From assembly GCA_017445315.1 (NCBI GenBank), contig JAFSUI010000012.1:18690-82689 (forward strand): 64,000 nt of DNA, written 5' to 3'. Position numbers and translations under genes: made by a program. A model generated the notes under the pieces. That model saw nothing but the letters and a program-made list of their open reading frames with translations. It did not search any database and was not told the DNA's origin. Within the stretch, counting starts at the first letter, position 1; every line of letters begins with the position of its first letter. Origin of the DNA: Bacillota bacterium. Its GTDB lineage: Bacteria; Bacillota; Clostridia; Peptostreptococcales; Anaerovoracaceae. This document shows positions 45,190 to 53,582 of this stretch, in pieces.

Positions 45190-45245
45190 CTCCTTTATGA
45201 AAAAAAGCCGGGAAGCATGCTTTCGGCTGTCCGGCTGAAGTCTCT
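45190..45245 (-). terminator. Hairpin between ftsL and the PASTA-PBP gene
   Basis: Minus strand AGCCGG ... CCGGCT with an inner GAAAGCATGCTTC stem, followed by a seven-T run just before the PBP ribosome site. It looks like an intrinsic (possibly partial) terminator inside the dcw cluster. Confidence 0.65.
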
Positions 45246-45257
45246 TAAAAAACGGAT

Positions 45258-45605
45258 TTAGTTGTAAGCCTTCTCCTTAATCCGGAGGGCTAGATCACCG
45301 AGCGGAACATCCTTGTCCGTTATATAGACATATTGACCCGCCTCGGGATATACCATCCCCAGTTGGTTCTTGGCTATGTTCTCAATATTTTCAATATTGT
45401 TAGCAACCTTAATTCTTACGTTTAAAGTGTCAATCTCACCCTGAAGTGTATTATTGCTGCTAATCAGTTTGTTATTGTCAACTCTAAGCTCGGCTGCATA
45501 TGCCGTTAGTACTACCATAACAAGACACATAAAACCGATAAATAGAATTGTTGCGATTATGCTTTTCTGTCCCCTGACTTGCATTACACTTTCTCCGTTC
45601 CCCAA
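45258..45605 (-). CDS. ftsL: Cell division protein FtsL
   Basis: 115 aa bitopic protein. One membrane helix (about residues 12-36, ATILFIGFMCLVMVVLTAY) is followed by a coiled coil (NNKLISSNNTLQGEIDTLNVRI) and a short C-terminus with AKNQLGMVYPE, the signature of FtsL/DivIC-type proteins. Position between rsmH and the PBP gene supports FtsL rather than DivIC. Confidence 0.88.
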   Translation of the reverse strand: MGNGESVMQVRGQKSIIATILFIGFMCLVMVVLTAYAAELRVDNNKLISSNNTLQGEIDTLNVRIKVANNIENIENIAKNQLGMVYPEAGQYVYITDKDVPLGDLALRIKEKAYN

Positions 45606-45617
45606 TCAAGGCATTAT

Positions 45618-46553
45618 TTACAGTTTCTCGCAGATTCTCAGCTTTGCGCTCCTTGCACGCGGATTATCTGCTTCTTCCACTTCGGACGGAAGAATCGGTT
45701 TCTTGTTCACCTTCTTCACATCCGGTTTCTTACCGCATACACATACCGGAATATTCTTCGGACATGTGCACGGATTTTCTCTCCTATTAAATATTTCTTT
45801 TACGATCCTATCTTCCAGAGAGTGAAAAGATATGATACAAAGTCTGCCACCCGGTCCAAGTACGTCGCAGAAATCCTCTACGGCTCTTTTTAGACCCCCA
45901 AGCTCATCGTTTACTTCTATTCGGATTGCTTGGAATGTTCTCTTTGCCGGATGCGGGCCATCTCGCCTTGCGGCAGCCGGGATGGCGTTCTTGATGATTG
46001 AAACCAACTCCCCTGTTGTCTCAATCTCTTTTTCCTTGCGTGCCTCATCTATAAAGGAGGCAATTCGGGTAGCGAATTTTTCCTCGCCGTATTCCCTTAT
46101 GATTCTCGCAAGATCTTCTTTTGAATAGCCGTTTACAACGTCTTTTGCGCCGCCGGATTCTTCACGATCCATCCGCATGTCAAGCGGCGCGTCACTCATG
46201 TATGAAAAACCCCTCTGCGGATCATCCAGTTGGTACGAAGAAACTCCCAAATCCAGAAGTGCTCCGTCAATCTTATCAATCCCCAATTCAGATAAGATTT
46301 CTTTGATATCCGCATAATTGCCTTTTACTATCTCGACTCGGCATTTTGCGCTTGCGAGCCTTGGACCCGATGCCTTTATCGCATCATCATCTCTATCTAT
46401 GCAGATTAGAGTCCCCTTTGGTCCTAGGCTATTTGCAATCCCCTGCGCATGGCCGGCGCCCCCCAGCGTACCGTCCACATATATGCCATCAGGCTTGATA
46501 GCAAGGCCATCAATACATTCTTTAAAGAGTACAGGTTTATGGCTAAATTCCAT
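45618..46553 (-). CDS. rsmH: 16S rRNA m4C1402 methyltransferase RsmH
   Basis: SAM-dependent N4-methyltransferase of C1402 in 16S rRNA. It has [15 protein letters not shown], the SAM loop [12 protein letters not shown] (about residue 28), [22 protein letters not shown] (about 98) and the C-terminal [23 protein letters not shown] with a Cys set. The frame opens at a TTG (46568), but the ATG at 46553 matches family N-termini, giving 311 aa. Second gene of the dcw cluster. Confidence 0.95.
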   Translation of the reverse strand: MEFSHKPVLFKECIDGLAIKPDGIYVDGTLGGAGHAQGIANSLGPKGTLICIDRDDDAIKASGPRLASAKCRVEIVKGNYADIKEILSELGIDKIDGALLDLGVSSYQLDDPQRGFSYMSDAPLDMRMDREESGGAKDVVNGYSKEDLARIIREYGEEKFATRIASFIDEARKEKEIETTGELVSIIKNAIPAAARRDGPHPAKRTFQAIRIEVNDELGGLKRAVEDFCDVLGPGGRLCIISFHSLEDRIVKEIFNRRENPCTCPKNIPVCVCGKKPDVKKVNKKPILPSEVEEADNPRARSAKLRICEKL

Positions 46554-46574
46554 ATCGCCAAAATCCAACTTTTT

Positions 46575-47009
46575 TTAGAAACCGTAGCGGAGAAGCGCTT
46601 CAGCTCCCGCCTTGGCATCAATTGCGCCGTTGTTTTCCGGAGAGTTTAGAACTTCCTTTGACCAAATCTCTATCTTGGTCAATACGCCAATTGTCACCAA
46701 CTCTTTCTTAATACCGGCATGTGCCTTCAGTTGCTCCGGAATGACGATTCTCCCCTGTGAATCTAGATCACACTCCTGAGCTTGTCCGAATACCGCTCTG
46801 ATAGAAGCTCTAGCCTCTGGGTCGGCTTCCGGAATTCCCATGAATTTCTGGACCAGTCTCTCCCAATCCTCCATGGAATAAATGCAAAGGCAGCTGTCCA
46901 AGCCTACGGTAATTACGCATTTATCGCCCTTTAGCTGACTCCTCAACTTTGCAGGAACAATCATGCGATTCTTGGCATCTATTGAATTGTTATATGTTCC
47001 CATGAACAT
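46575..47009 (-). CDS. mraZ: Transcriptional regulator MraZ
   Basis: DNA-binding AbrB-like ring protein that represses the dcw promoter. Two MraZ repeats: MFMGTYNNSIDAKNRMIVPAKLR (1-23) and ECDLDSQGRIVIPEQLKAHAGI (about 78-99). 144 aa. GGAGG lies 9 nt before the ATG. Candidate binding repeats lie in its own promoter at 47061-47079. Confidence 0.96.
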   Translation of the reverse strand: MFMGTYNNSIDAKNRMIVPAKLRSQLKGDKCVITVGLDSCLCIYSMEDWERLVQKFMGIPEADPEARASIRAVFGQAQECDLDSQGRIVIPEQLKAHAGIKKELVTIGVLTKIEIWSKEVLNSPENNGAIDAKAGAEALLRYGF

Positions 47010-47054
47010 AAACCCATGCCTCCATAGACACTTAGCCGATAATAAGTTACCGTA

Positions 47055-47083
47055 AGTTTACACCACTTCCCTCCACCCAACAA
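47055..47083 (-). promoter_or_regulatory. mraZ/dcw promoter with G-rich MraZ-box-like repeats
   Basis: Minus strand TTGTTG (47078-47083), 17-bp spacer, TAAACT (47055-47060). The spacer is the G-rich run GGTGGAGGGAAGTGGTG, in which GTGG recurs 10 bp apart. That is one helical turn, as expected for tandem MraZ sites. Autoregulation by MraZ is inferred from the family. Confidence 0.6.
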
Positions 47084-47149
47084 CACTTTTTGGGGTTTTT
47101 TGTGTCAAAATCGACAAATTTTGGGCAATTCAAGCCACTTTCTCAGGGC

Positions 47150-47184
47150 AAATTAAAAGCGACACACAATATATTGTATGTCGC
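47150..47184 (-). terminator. Terminator after the acyl-ACP thioesterase gene
   Basis: Minus strand 12-bp hairpin GCGACATACAAT / ATTGTGTGTCGC (one G-U pair) followed by TTTTAATTT. It isolates the dcw cluster from upstream genes. Confidence 0.75.
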
Positions 47185-47229
47185 CCATATATATACCCAA
47201 TATAGAGTTTTATGCTTTTTTTATGCATT

Positions 47230-47997
47230 TTAGGCCATGTTTGGCCCATCCACCTCAGTATATCTTTCCGTTTCTTCACAGCGTACCAAGGCCGCCGTAT
47301 TGGCTTTTCCACCCACTATCGTCTTGAAATAGTACCCCTCGTCGTATTCTGCAGCCTTTGCCCTATAGATTTCTATGGTAGAACCCATAGGAGCCTCCGC
47401 CATATACCTTAAGCTGAATGCCGTTAGCTTCTTATGCTCAACATCAGGCACAAAATCCCAAATCATATTCTGATAGATGGTATTATTCATATGCCCATTC
47501 ATATCGGTATCGGTATATTCTACGACATGCTCGCCACATTTCTCAAACTCAAGGTTGCTCGGAAAATGAAACTTAACAGGTGTATCAAGCTCATGGATAT
47601 CATCAACTTCATAATTTGAAAGATCTATTTCATCCCTATGACAGAGCTTGCCTGTGTTTAGATTAACAACAGTCCACTCGCTATATGCTCTTACTACTTC
47701 TACGCCGTCTCGCTCAATAGAATAGCAGCGAAAAAATGTCGCGCCCTTCCCCTCTGCAGTCCAAGTATATACATCTACTTCATCATAAGGGTGGAGCTGC
47801 TCCTTTATTTCAAAGGCCATCCTCACCGCTATAAAACTCAGCCCTTTAAAAAATAGTTCATAATAAGTCGGACGTCTATCCTTCATATGAAGGTTTGCCG
47901 TCTCGTTCAAGAGCTTTGCGATTATGGTTGGCTTTGCGTTGTTGTTTGCATCCACATCATAGGACATGACCGTGAAATGCCTTTTATACTTTGACAT
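47230..47997 (-). CDS. Acyl-ACP thioesterase
   Basis: Double hotdog-fold thioesterase of the plant FatA/FatB-like bacterial group, releasing fatty acids from ACP. The first hotdog (about residues 1-125) contains DRRPTYYELFFKGLSFIAVRM and YTWTAEGKGATFFRCYSIER. The second (about 145-255) has VVEYTDTDMNGHMNNTIYQNMIWD with the Asp/Asn/His catalytic set of the family. The ATG at 47997 (MSKYKRH) has GGTGGAAAG upstream; the frame also opens at GTG 48009. Ends in its own terminator. Its link to the two metallochaperones upstream is only positional. Confidence 0.85.
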   Translation of the reverse strand: MSKYKRHFTVMSYDVDANNNAKPTIIAKLLNETANLHMKDRRPTYYELFFKGLSFIAVRMAFEIKEQLHPYDEVDVYTWTAEGKGATFFRCYSIERDGVEVVRAYSEWTVVNLNTGKLCHRDEIDLSNYEVDDIHELDTPVKFHFPSNLEFEKCGEHVVEYTDTDMNGHMNNTIYQNMIWDFVPDVEHKKLTAFSLRYMAEAPMGSTIEIYRAKAAEYDEGYYFKTIVGGKANTAALVRCEETERYTEVDGPNMA

Positions 47998-48009
47998 CTT
48001 TCCACCCAC

Positions 48010-48960
48010 TTAGAACGTAGCGACCTCAGGCTCGCAAGGAATTGTCGCCTTTGCCGATTTGCAATATAGCACAGGTCCTGCCTCGCCATAGACAGGAGTG
48101 TTTTCTATTTTTATCTCTGCAGTTATCTCTACCCAGCCGCCATGCTTGAGTCTCTTTACATCAGGCCACATGGCAAGAAGACCCGCAAATTGAATATCCT
48201 CAACACAGCATGTCATAACATGCCTACCAAAGACAAAGCCTCCCTCGGGAATCCCTGCACCCATGGCGCATCTGCCTTTTATTTTGACAGTTTTACCGTC
48301 GTATTTTTCGGCCTCGTCATTTACATCACGATACCATTCAGCAAAGGCATCGTCCGGAACTTCTATGACGTCCGCTTCAATATCAAACGGAAGCGGATCT
48401 ACTATTGTATCCGGGATTGCATTATCCGGACCGTATTCATATACAATCTGGTTCTTTCTGTTTGCTACTCTTACGATTTTGTGGAACTCCTGCTTTGCAT
48501 CTTCCGTGAAGTCAGGATTGTCGCAACGATTAAACACAACAAGATCTGCAGTCTTGAGTTTATCAAAGACGAGCTGACGCATATTCTGGTTATAACTTAA
48601 GAATCTTTCGGCATCAGCAAAGGTTGTTTCTTGATATATCACCCAGCCTTCAGGTAGCGATGAGAAAAGCTTATCCATCATCCACATACCATTATATTCT
48701 ATTACAACTCGTTCCACCTTATGTATGAGCTGAAGCTCTGCGAGATGCTCCGCATTTAAATCGGCCTCATCCTCTATACTTTCAATGAATACATTCTTCC
48801 CAAAGAATTCATCGGGATTGTACTCAACCTCGCCCTCCTCACACATAAGAAGCAGGGTGCGTTCTCCTGCGTTGAAGTCGCTCCCTGCCAAGGTTTCCTG
48901 AATAAAAGTTGTCTTACCGCTTTCTAAAAATCCCGTGAATAGATAAACAGGAATCTCCAT
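48010..48960 (-). CDS. COG0523/CobW-like GTPase fused to DUF1980-like domain
   Basis: G3E-family P-loop protein. Walker A GFLESGKTTFIQ (residues 10-21); the guanine-specificity-like motif is NRCDNPD, not NKxD. The GCxCC metal-binding motif of metallochaperone relatives is absent; LLMCEEGEVEYN lies where the switch region should be. From about residue 215 a second domain (GKTVKIKGRCAMGAG, FVFGRHVMTCC, WVEITAEI) resembles the OB-like C-terminal domain of DUF1980/TIGR03943 proteins, often linked to zinc permeases. 316 aa. It stops only 1 base before the longer thioesterase frame opens. Function is probably in metal or cofactor homeostasis; the substrate is unknown. Confidence 0.75.
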   Translation of the reverse strand: MEIPVYLFTGFLESGKTTFIQETLAGSDFNAGERTLLLMCEEGEVEYNPDEFFGKNVFIESIEDEADLNAEHLAELQLIHKVERVVIEYNGMWMMDKLFSSLPEGWVIYQETTFADAERFLSYNQNMRQLVFDKLKTADLVVFNRCDNPDFTEDAKQEFHKIVRVANRKNQIVYEYGPDNAIPDTIVDPLPFDIEADVIEVPDDAFAEWYRDVNDEAEKYDGKTVKIKGRCAMGAGIPEGGFVFGRHVMTCCVEDIQFAGLLAMWPDVKRLKHGGWVEITAEIKIENTPVYGEAGPVLYCKSAKATIPCEPEVATF

Positions 48961-48996
48961 AATTACTCCTTAAAAACAAAATGCATGTTTCAAAAA

Positions 48997-50133
48997 CTAA
49001 AGACCAAAGAGTTCTTTGATGGGCTCCTCTTCAATTCCCGCACCGATTACGCAGAGCATACCGGTAGTTGCGGCCGTACCCGTTCTCACGTCGGCCTCAC
49101 CCGGTACATAATCAAAGTGAATCCAGCTTCCATCCTCCGCCTCTACGATACCTTTTGCTCTAAGCACCTGTCCATACTGAGTAAAGTCAGAAAGTTCAGA
49201 GAGAACCTCTTCTATCTGCTCCTTTGTAAACTTATGACTCGTTTCTATGCCAACGCTCTGGAAAACTTCGTCAGCATGATGATGGTGATGATGGTCGTGA
49301 TCGTGGTGGTGATGCTCATGCTCGCAGTGTCCATGCTCATGGTCGCAGTGCTCGTGCTCATGTTCATGCTCATGCTCATGCTCGCAGTGTCCATGCTCAT
49401 GGTCGCAGTGCTCGTGGTCATGCTCATGCTCATGGTCGCAATGCTCGTGATCGTGGTCATGGTGGTGATGCTCGTGCTCACAGTGATCATGCTCGTGCTC
49501 CACCTGTTCAGCAAGACGAGCGAGCTCGCTAGCGATACCGCTCTTCTTCTCCATGGTTTCCAATATTTGTTTTCCTGTCAACTCATCCCACTCGGTTGTG
49601 ATAATCTCAGCGTCCTTATTATGCTCTCTTATGAGTTCGACGCATTGATCAAGCTTCTCCTGAGAAAGTCCCTTGGTATGGCTTAGAACTATTGCGCTTG
49701 CATTCTCAATCTGGTTATTAAAGAACTCGCCAAAGTTCTTCATATACATCTTGGCCTTCTTTGCATCCACAACTGTTGTGAATCCATTAAGCTGAATCTC
49801 GTCGTTATGCATATTCTCAACAGCCAGGATTACGTCGCTGAGCTTTCCTACTCCCGATGGTTCAATAAGAATCCTATCAGGCTTAAACTCTGATATTACC
49901 TTCTCCAGGGCTACCGCAAAATCACCTACGAGAGAGCAGCAGATGCAACCGGAATTCATCTCGTTTATCTGAACGCCCGACTCCTTAAGGAATCCGCCGT
50001 CTATTCCTATGTCGCCGAACTCGTTTTCAATCAAAACCAGCTGCTCGCCCGCATAGGCCTCTTCAATTAACTTCTTGATGAGCGTCGTCTTGCCTGCGCC
50101 CAAAAAACCCGAAAAAATATCTACTTTTGTCAT
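48997..50133 (-). CDS. COG0523 metallochaperone GTPase with long His-rich tract
   Basis: G3E GTPase expected to deliver a transition metal (Zn, Ni or Co). P-loop GFLGAGKTTLIKKL (residues 8-21), IENEFGDIGIDG, the metal motif SGCICCSLVGD (about 66-76), EPSGVGKLSDV, and a HTKGLS-type G4 region. A stretch of about 80 residues (about 210-290) is almost entirely His, Glu, Asp and Cys in EHEHDHCEHEH-like repeats. It is followed by the CobW C-terminal domain (FQSVGIETSHKFTKEQIEEVL, LRAKGIVEAEDGSWIHFDYVPGE). The ATG at 50133 has GGGAGATATGAT; the frame opens further up at 50178. Cys residues in the tract suggest metal storage as well as delivery. Confidence 0.88.
   Translation of the reverse strand: MTKVDIFSGFLGAGKTTLIKKLIEEAYAGEQLVLIENEFGDIGIDGGFLKESGVQINEMNSGCICCSLVGDFAVALEKVISEFKPDRILIEPSGVGKLSDVILAVENMHNDEIQLNGFTTVVDAKKAKMYMKNFGEFFNNQIENASAIVLSHTKGLSQEKLDQCVELIREHNKDAEIITTEWDELTGKQILETMEKKSGIASELARLAEQVEHEHDHCEHEHHHHDHDHEHCDHEHEHDHEHCDHEHGHCEHEHEHEHEHEHCDHEHGHCEHEHHHHDHDHHHHHHADEVFQSVGIETSHKFTKEQIEEVLSELSDFTQYGQVLRAKGIVEAEDGSWIHFDYVPGEADVRTGTAATTGMLCVIGAGIEEEPIKELFGL
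49321..49440. repeat. 60-bp direct repeat in the His-rich coding tract
   Basis: 49321-49380 and 49381-49440 are tandem copies; the first 36 bases of each are identical and the rest diverges slightly. The repeat is in frame (20 codons) and encodes the His/Glu/Asp/Cys tract, so tract length can change by slippage without frameshift. Confidence 0.85.
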
Positions 50134-50208
50134 ATCATATCTCCCATTTCTTATTTCTTCGTTCTTAATTATACCCATCTATCCCAGCAAATAACAATGC
50201 TATTTTGC

Positions 50209-52119
50209 TTATTTTACAACCGCAATCAATATCCAGATAAGAACAGCCGCAACACCTATTGCCGTCATAATCATCGCAAATGAGAAATTGTCCAGCATTG
50301 GATTAATTGCATATTCAACCTCTTTAAGCGCCGAATAAACGTGCCCGTGCTCGGGCCTTCCGTCAACCCTAGGCTTTTCCCTAAATATAGTCTTGCGAAG
50401 CAGTATCAAAACTCCATCCATACTCACCGAGAAGAATGTGGCTACGCCCTTTCCAACTTCAGTAATCCCCCTTGCAATAGGCGCGGTAATCGTATTATTC
50501 GCAAAGAATGCCGCAATCGTGCCACCTATTCCAGGAAGAACTTTTAATAGCACCGGTCTATAAAGCATATCCTCCAAATCAATTTTCTTTGGCCAGAGAT
50601 CCAGGTACTCGTTCTTTCTCATCAGCACCCTTCTCACTATGACCAAGTAAACAAATATGCCTATTCCAATTGAAATGAATGCACCCTTAAGATTAACCAA
50701 TGAGAATGCATGGAAGTGATGGAATACATGTTCACCCGTCATAAACTCTGCAAGTTTTCCGACAATTGCAGGCTGTCCGAGCAAAGGAAGCACGACCGCA
50801 GACAACATAAGAACTACCGAAGAAAGCTTTGTCATCGTATGTGGCTCGTTGTCGTATTCGCTTTGCTTTTCCGGATGCTCCTCTATAAAGATGCAGAAGA
50901 AAAGCTTTAGCATATATGCAACTGTTAGACCACCGGAGAACAGGAACAGCCACTCAATTATCGTGAGCCCAACAGGAAGAAAACCATTAAATGAATTACC
51001 CATAAGCTCCATGTTTAACTCATAGGCCTCGCGCGCAATAACTAGACCTTCATGAAGAAGCGTCTTGCTTATATATCCATTAAAGAAAGGAATACCACCT
51101 ATTCCGACTGCACCGATTAGGAATGGAACGAGCAATAGCGGTTTCTTTCTTCCATATCCGCGAATGTCGTTTAGATTTAGCTTATGTATATTCATAACAA
51201 AGACGCCCGCAGCCATAAATAGCACAAGCTTTATAAGCGAGTGGTTAACCATATGTAGCGCTACGCCGTTATGCGCAAGCTCCATCGCTTCTTCTACGAG
51301 ATGCTCTACCTCATGAGGAAGTCCCTCCGCCTCAAGGAAAGAAATCATAGTCATTGTTCCTATGCCTACAAGAATAAATCCAATCTGCGACATAGATGAA
51401 CACGCAAGAGTCCTCTTTAGATTCACGGAGAAGATCGCGAGCACTGCGCCAAGAGTCATCGTAATGGTGCCCGCAATAAGCACAATCATACCAAAGTCAA
51501 AGGATAATTCCCCTCTTCCCAAGAATCCGGGAACCGCCGTCATAAGAACACCAAAGATTCCGACCTTCGTCAGAATTCCCGAGAGCAAAGCCGACGCCGG
51601 AGACGGAGCAACCGGGTGAGACTTTGGGAGCCATATATGCACAGGGAACATACCCGCCTTGGCACCAAAGCCAATAAGAATGCAGATTCCTGCAGCAAGT
51701 ATCACTCCGCGGTTTGGCGCTGCCATAATCGCATCGTGGAGCTTATCGTATTCAAGAGTTCCAATCTCATGTGACAGAAGCGCAAGTCCCATAAAGAGGA
51801 CAAGACCTCCTATAATCGCTATAAAGAAATACGTCTTCGCGGCGCGTATTGCTTCCTTTGTTTCTTCATGAATTACCCAGACAAAAGAAGTAAGTGAAAG
51901 TATTTCAAAGAATAGGAATGTGGTCATGAGATCTCCTGAGAACATCACACCCTCTGTCGCCAGGAACGTAAGAATCGTAAATGCTCCGTAGCGTTTTAAG
52001 TGCTCCGGCTCATGACGGAAATACTCAAAGGAGAAAAGCGTGGTAAGCGCCCACATCCATATCGCTATCATTCCGTACGTTATGCGGAATCCATCAATTG
52101 TGAAATGTATTCCACTCAT
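50209..52119 (-). CDS. Mrp/Nuo-type antiporter core subunit, fourth copy (636 aa)
   Basis: Proton-conducting transporter of the MrpA/MrpD/NuoL family. Conserved Glu in the TM5 region (FLFFEILSLTSFVWVIHE, about residue 72) and Lys in GFGAKAGMFPVHIWLPKSHPVAPSPASALLSG (split; about 153), with further buried Lys/His in VNHSLIKLVLF (about 290). Compared with the other copies it lacks the first helices and has a long C-terminal extension ending in one more helix (about 605-632) after a hydrophilic loop. Overlaps the previous copy by 4 nt. Last gene of the operon. Confidence 0.85.
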   Translation of the reverse strand: MSGIHFTIDGFRITYGMIAIWMWALTTLFSFEYFRHEPEHLKRYGAFTILTFLATEGVMFSGDLMTTFLFFEILSLTSFVWVIHEETKEAIRAAKTYFFIAIIGGLVLFMGLALLSHEIGTLEYDKLHDAIMAAPNRGVILAAGICILIGFGAKAGMFPVHIWLPKSHPVAPSPASALLSGILTKVGIFGVLMTAVPGFLGRGELSFDFGMIVLIAGTITMTLGAVLAIFSVNLKRTLACSSMSQIGFILVGIGTMTMISFLEAEGLPHEVEHLVEEAMELAHNGVALHMVNHSLIKLVLFMAAGVFVMNIHKLNLNDIRGYGRKKPLLLVPFLIGAVGIGGIPFFNGYISKTLLHEGLVIAREAYELNMELMGNSFNGFLPVGLTIIEWLFLFSGGLTVAYMLKLFFCIFIEEHPEKQSEYDNEPHTMTKLSSVVLMLSAVVLPLLGQPAIVGKLAEFMTGEHVFHHFHAFSLVNLKGAFISIGIGIFVYLVIVRRVLMRKNEYLDLWPKKIDLEDMLYRPVLLKVLPGIGGTIAAFFANNTITAPIARGITEVGKGVATFFSVSMDGVLILLRKTIFREKPRVDGRPEHGHVYSALKEVEYAINPMLDNFSFAMIMTAIGVAAVLIWILIAVVK

Positions 52120-53582
52120 ATCAGGCCCTCCGCAATTTTAGAAATAGCAATAAGTATCGGAGTCGGAAAGAGACCGAGAATAATCTGGCACGCAGTAAAT
52201 GCATGAATTGGAATGAGCATGCGCCATCCACCTTCGTTGCTTTCTTCGAGCCCTTCATAATTATCCGTTCCGACTGAAGGAAAGAACGCTCTAATGCTCA
52301 CGGAGAGCGAATATATTGCACATAGGAACGCAGACAAAATGAGAGCTCCTATTCCTATATACGCAGCAGTACTCGCCTCTTCTATTCCCGCCATGATAAG
52401 TCTCCATTTGGATACAAAGCAGCAAAGAAGCGGAATGCCAACGAGCGAAAGTGCCGATATCGTATAGCAAATGAATGTATGCGGCATATATTTTCCTACG
52501 CCGTTTATATCTGACATATATGCTTTTCCCGTATGCTCCATAAACGACCCGATGCACATAAACAAAGTAATCTTTGTTATGCTGTGGAAAACAAGATGCG
52601 TTGTGCCTGCAATCATCCCTTCCGGAGTCAAAAGCAAAATTCCAAAAAGCATATATGATAAATTACTAACCGTTGAATAAGCAAGTCTTCTTTTTACGTG
52701 TCTCTCTTTAACCGCAATAATCGATGTATAGACCAGCGTGAATGAAGAAAGAACAAGGCAGAAAACTTGCACCCAGCTTCCTTTTATAACATCTGTACCA
52801 AAGCTATAATACGTAATCCTGATTACAGCGAACACACCCGTATTAACAACTGCTACTGCATGAAGAAGCGCGGTAACCGGAGTCGGTGCGCAGGATGCAG
52901 CAGGAAGCCATGCATGGAACGGGAATATAGCAGCCTTGATGCCAAAGCCGAGGAATGCGAGTAAGTAGAACACCTTCCATCCAGGTCCGATTGCGCTTAC
53001 TAGATCTCCTCCGAGCTTAAACTCCCCTGTCGCACCATTTAGAGAAACCATTACAACTGCCGCAAATCCAAGCGCTGCTCCACCAAAGAGATAGGCAGCA
53101 TATTTTCTTGCGGAGAATAGACTCTCGTGATTTTGATAATGTGCCACAAGAGGAAGCGTAGAAATACTAAGCATCTCAAAGAATACAAAAAGTGTAAGCG
53201 GACTTCCGGAGAAACAAACTCCAAGAGTTGCACCGTATGTGAGTATATAGAATCCAAAGAAGGATCTCTGTCTATTGTCGTGCTCCATATACGAGAAGGA
53301 GTATAGAAGCACAATGGGCCACATAAGAGCGACCAAAACAGCATAGAGTTTTCCGAGTCCGTCAAATCCCAGCACAAATTTAAATCCGGGAGCAAAGGTC
53401 ATAAGCGTAACCCAGCTACCCTTTGATATTATTGCAAGCAACAAAACAACTGCGGTAGTTATAAGCGCTACCGTTTCTATGTATATGTGAAGACTCTTGC
53501 TACTCTTGAACGGAATTCTTAAAGCGGCAAGGCCTCCAAACGTCGGTATTAAGATTGCTATTATCAATAGCACTGACGTCAT
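52116..53582 (-). CDS. Mrp/Nuo-type antiporter core subunit, third copy (488 aa)
   Basis: MnhD-like antiporter subunit with about 14 helices. Keeps Glu in FVFFEMLSISTLPLVAHY (about 135), Lys in GFGIKAAIFPFHAWLPAA (about 217) and Lys in HLVFHSITKITLFMC (about 335), the residues that form the proton channel in the family. Overlaps its neighbours by 4 nt on both sides. Confidence 0.85.
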   Translation of the reverse strand: MTSVLLIIAILIPTFGGLAALRIPFKSSKSLHIYIETVALITTAVVLLLAIISKGSWVTLMTFAPGFKFVLGFDGLGKLYAVLVALMWPIVLLYSFSYMEHDNRQRSFFGFYILTYGATLGVCFSGSPLTLFVFFEMLSISTLPLVAHYQNHESLFSARKYAAYLFGGAALGFAAVVMVSLNGATGEFKLGGDLVSAIGPGWKVFYLLAFLGFGIKAAIFPFHAWLPAASCAPTPVTALLHAVAVVNTGVFAVIRITYYSFGTDVIKGSWVQVFCLVLSSFTLVYTSIIAVKERHVKRRLAYSTVSNLSYMLFGILLLTPEGMIAGTTHLVFHSITKITLFMCIGSFMEHTGKAYMSDINGVGKYMPHTFICYTISALSLVGIPLLCCFVSKWRLIMAGIEEASTAAYIGIGALILSAFLCAIYSLSVSIRAFFPSVGTDNYEGLEESNEGGWRMLIPIHAFTACQIILGLFPTPILIAISKIAEGLI

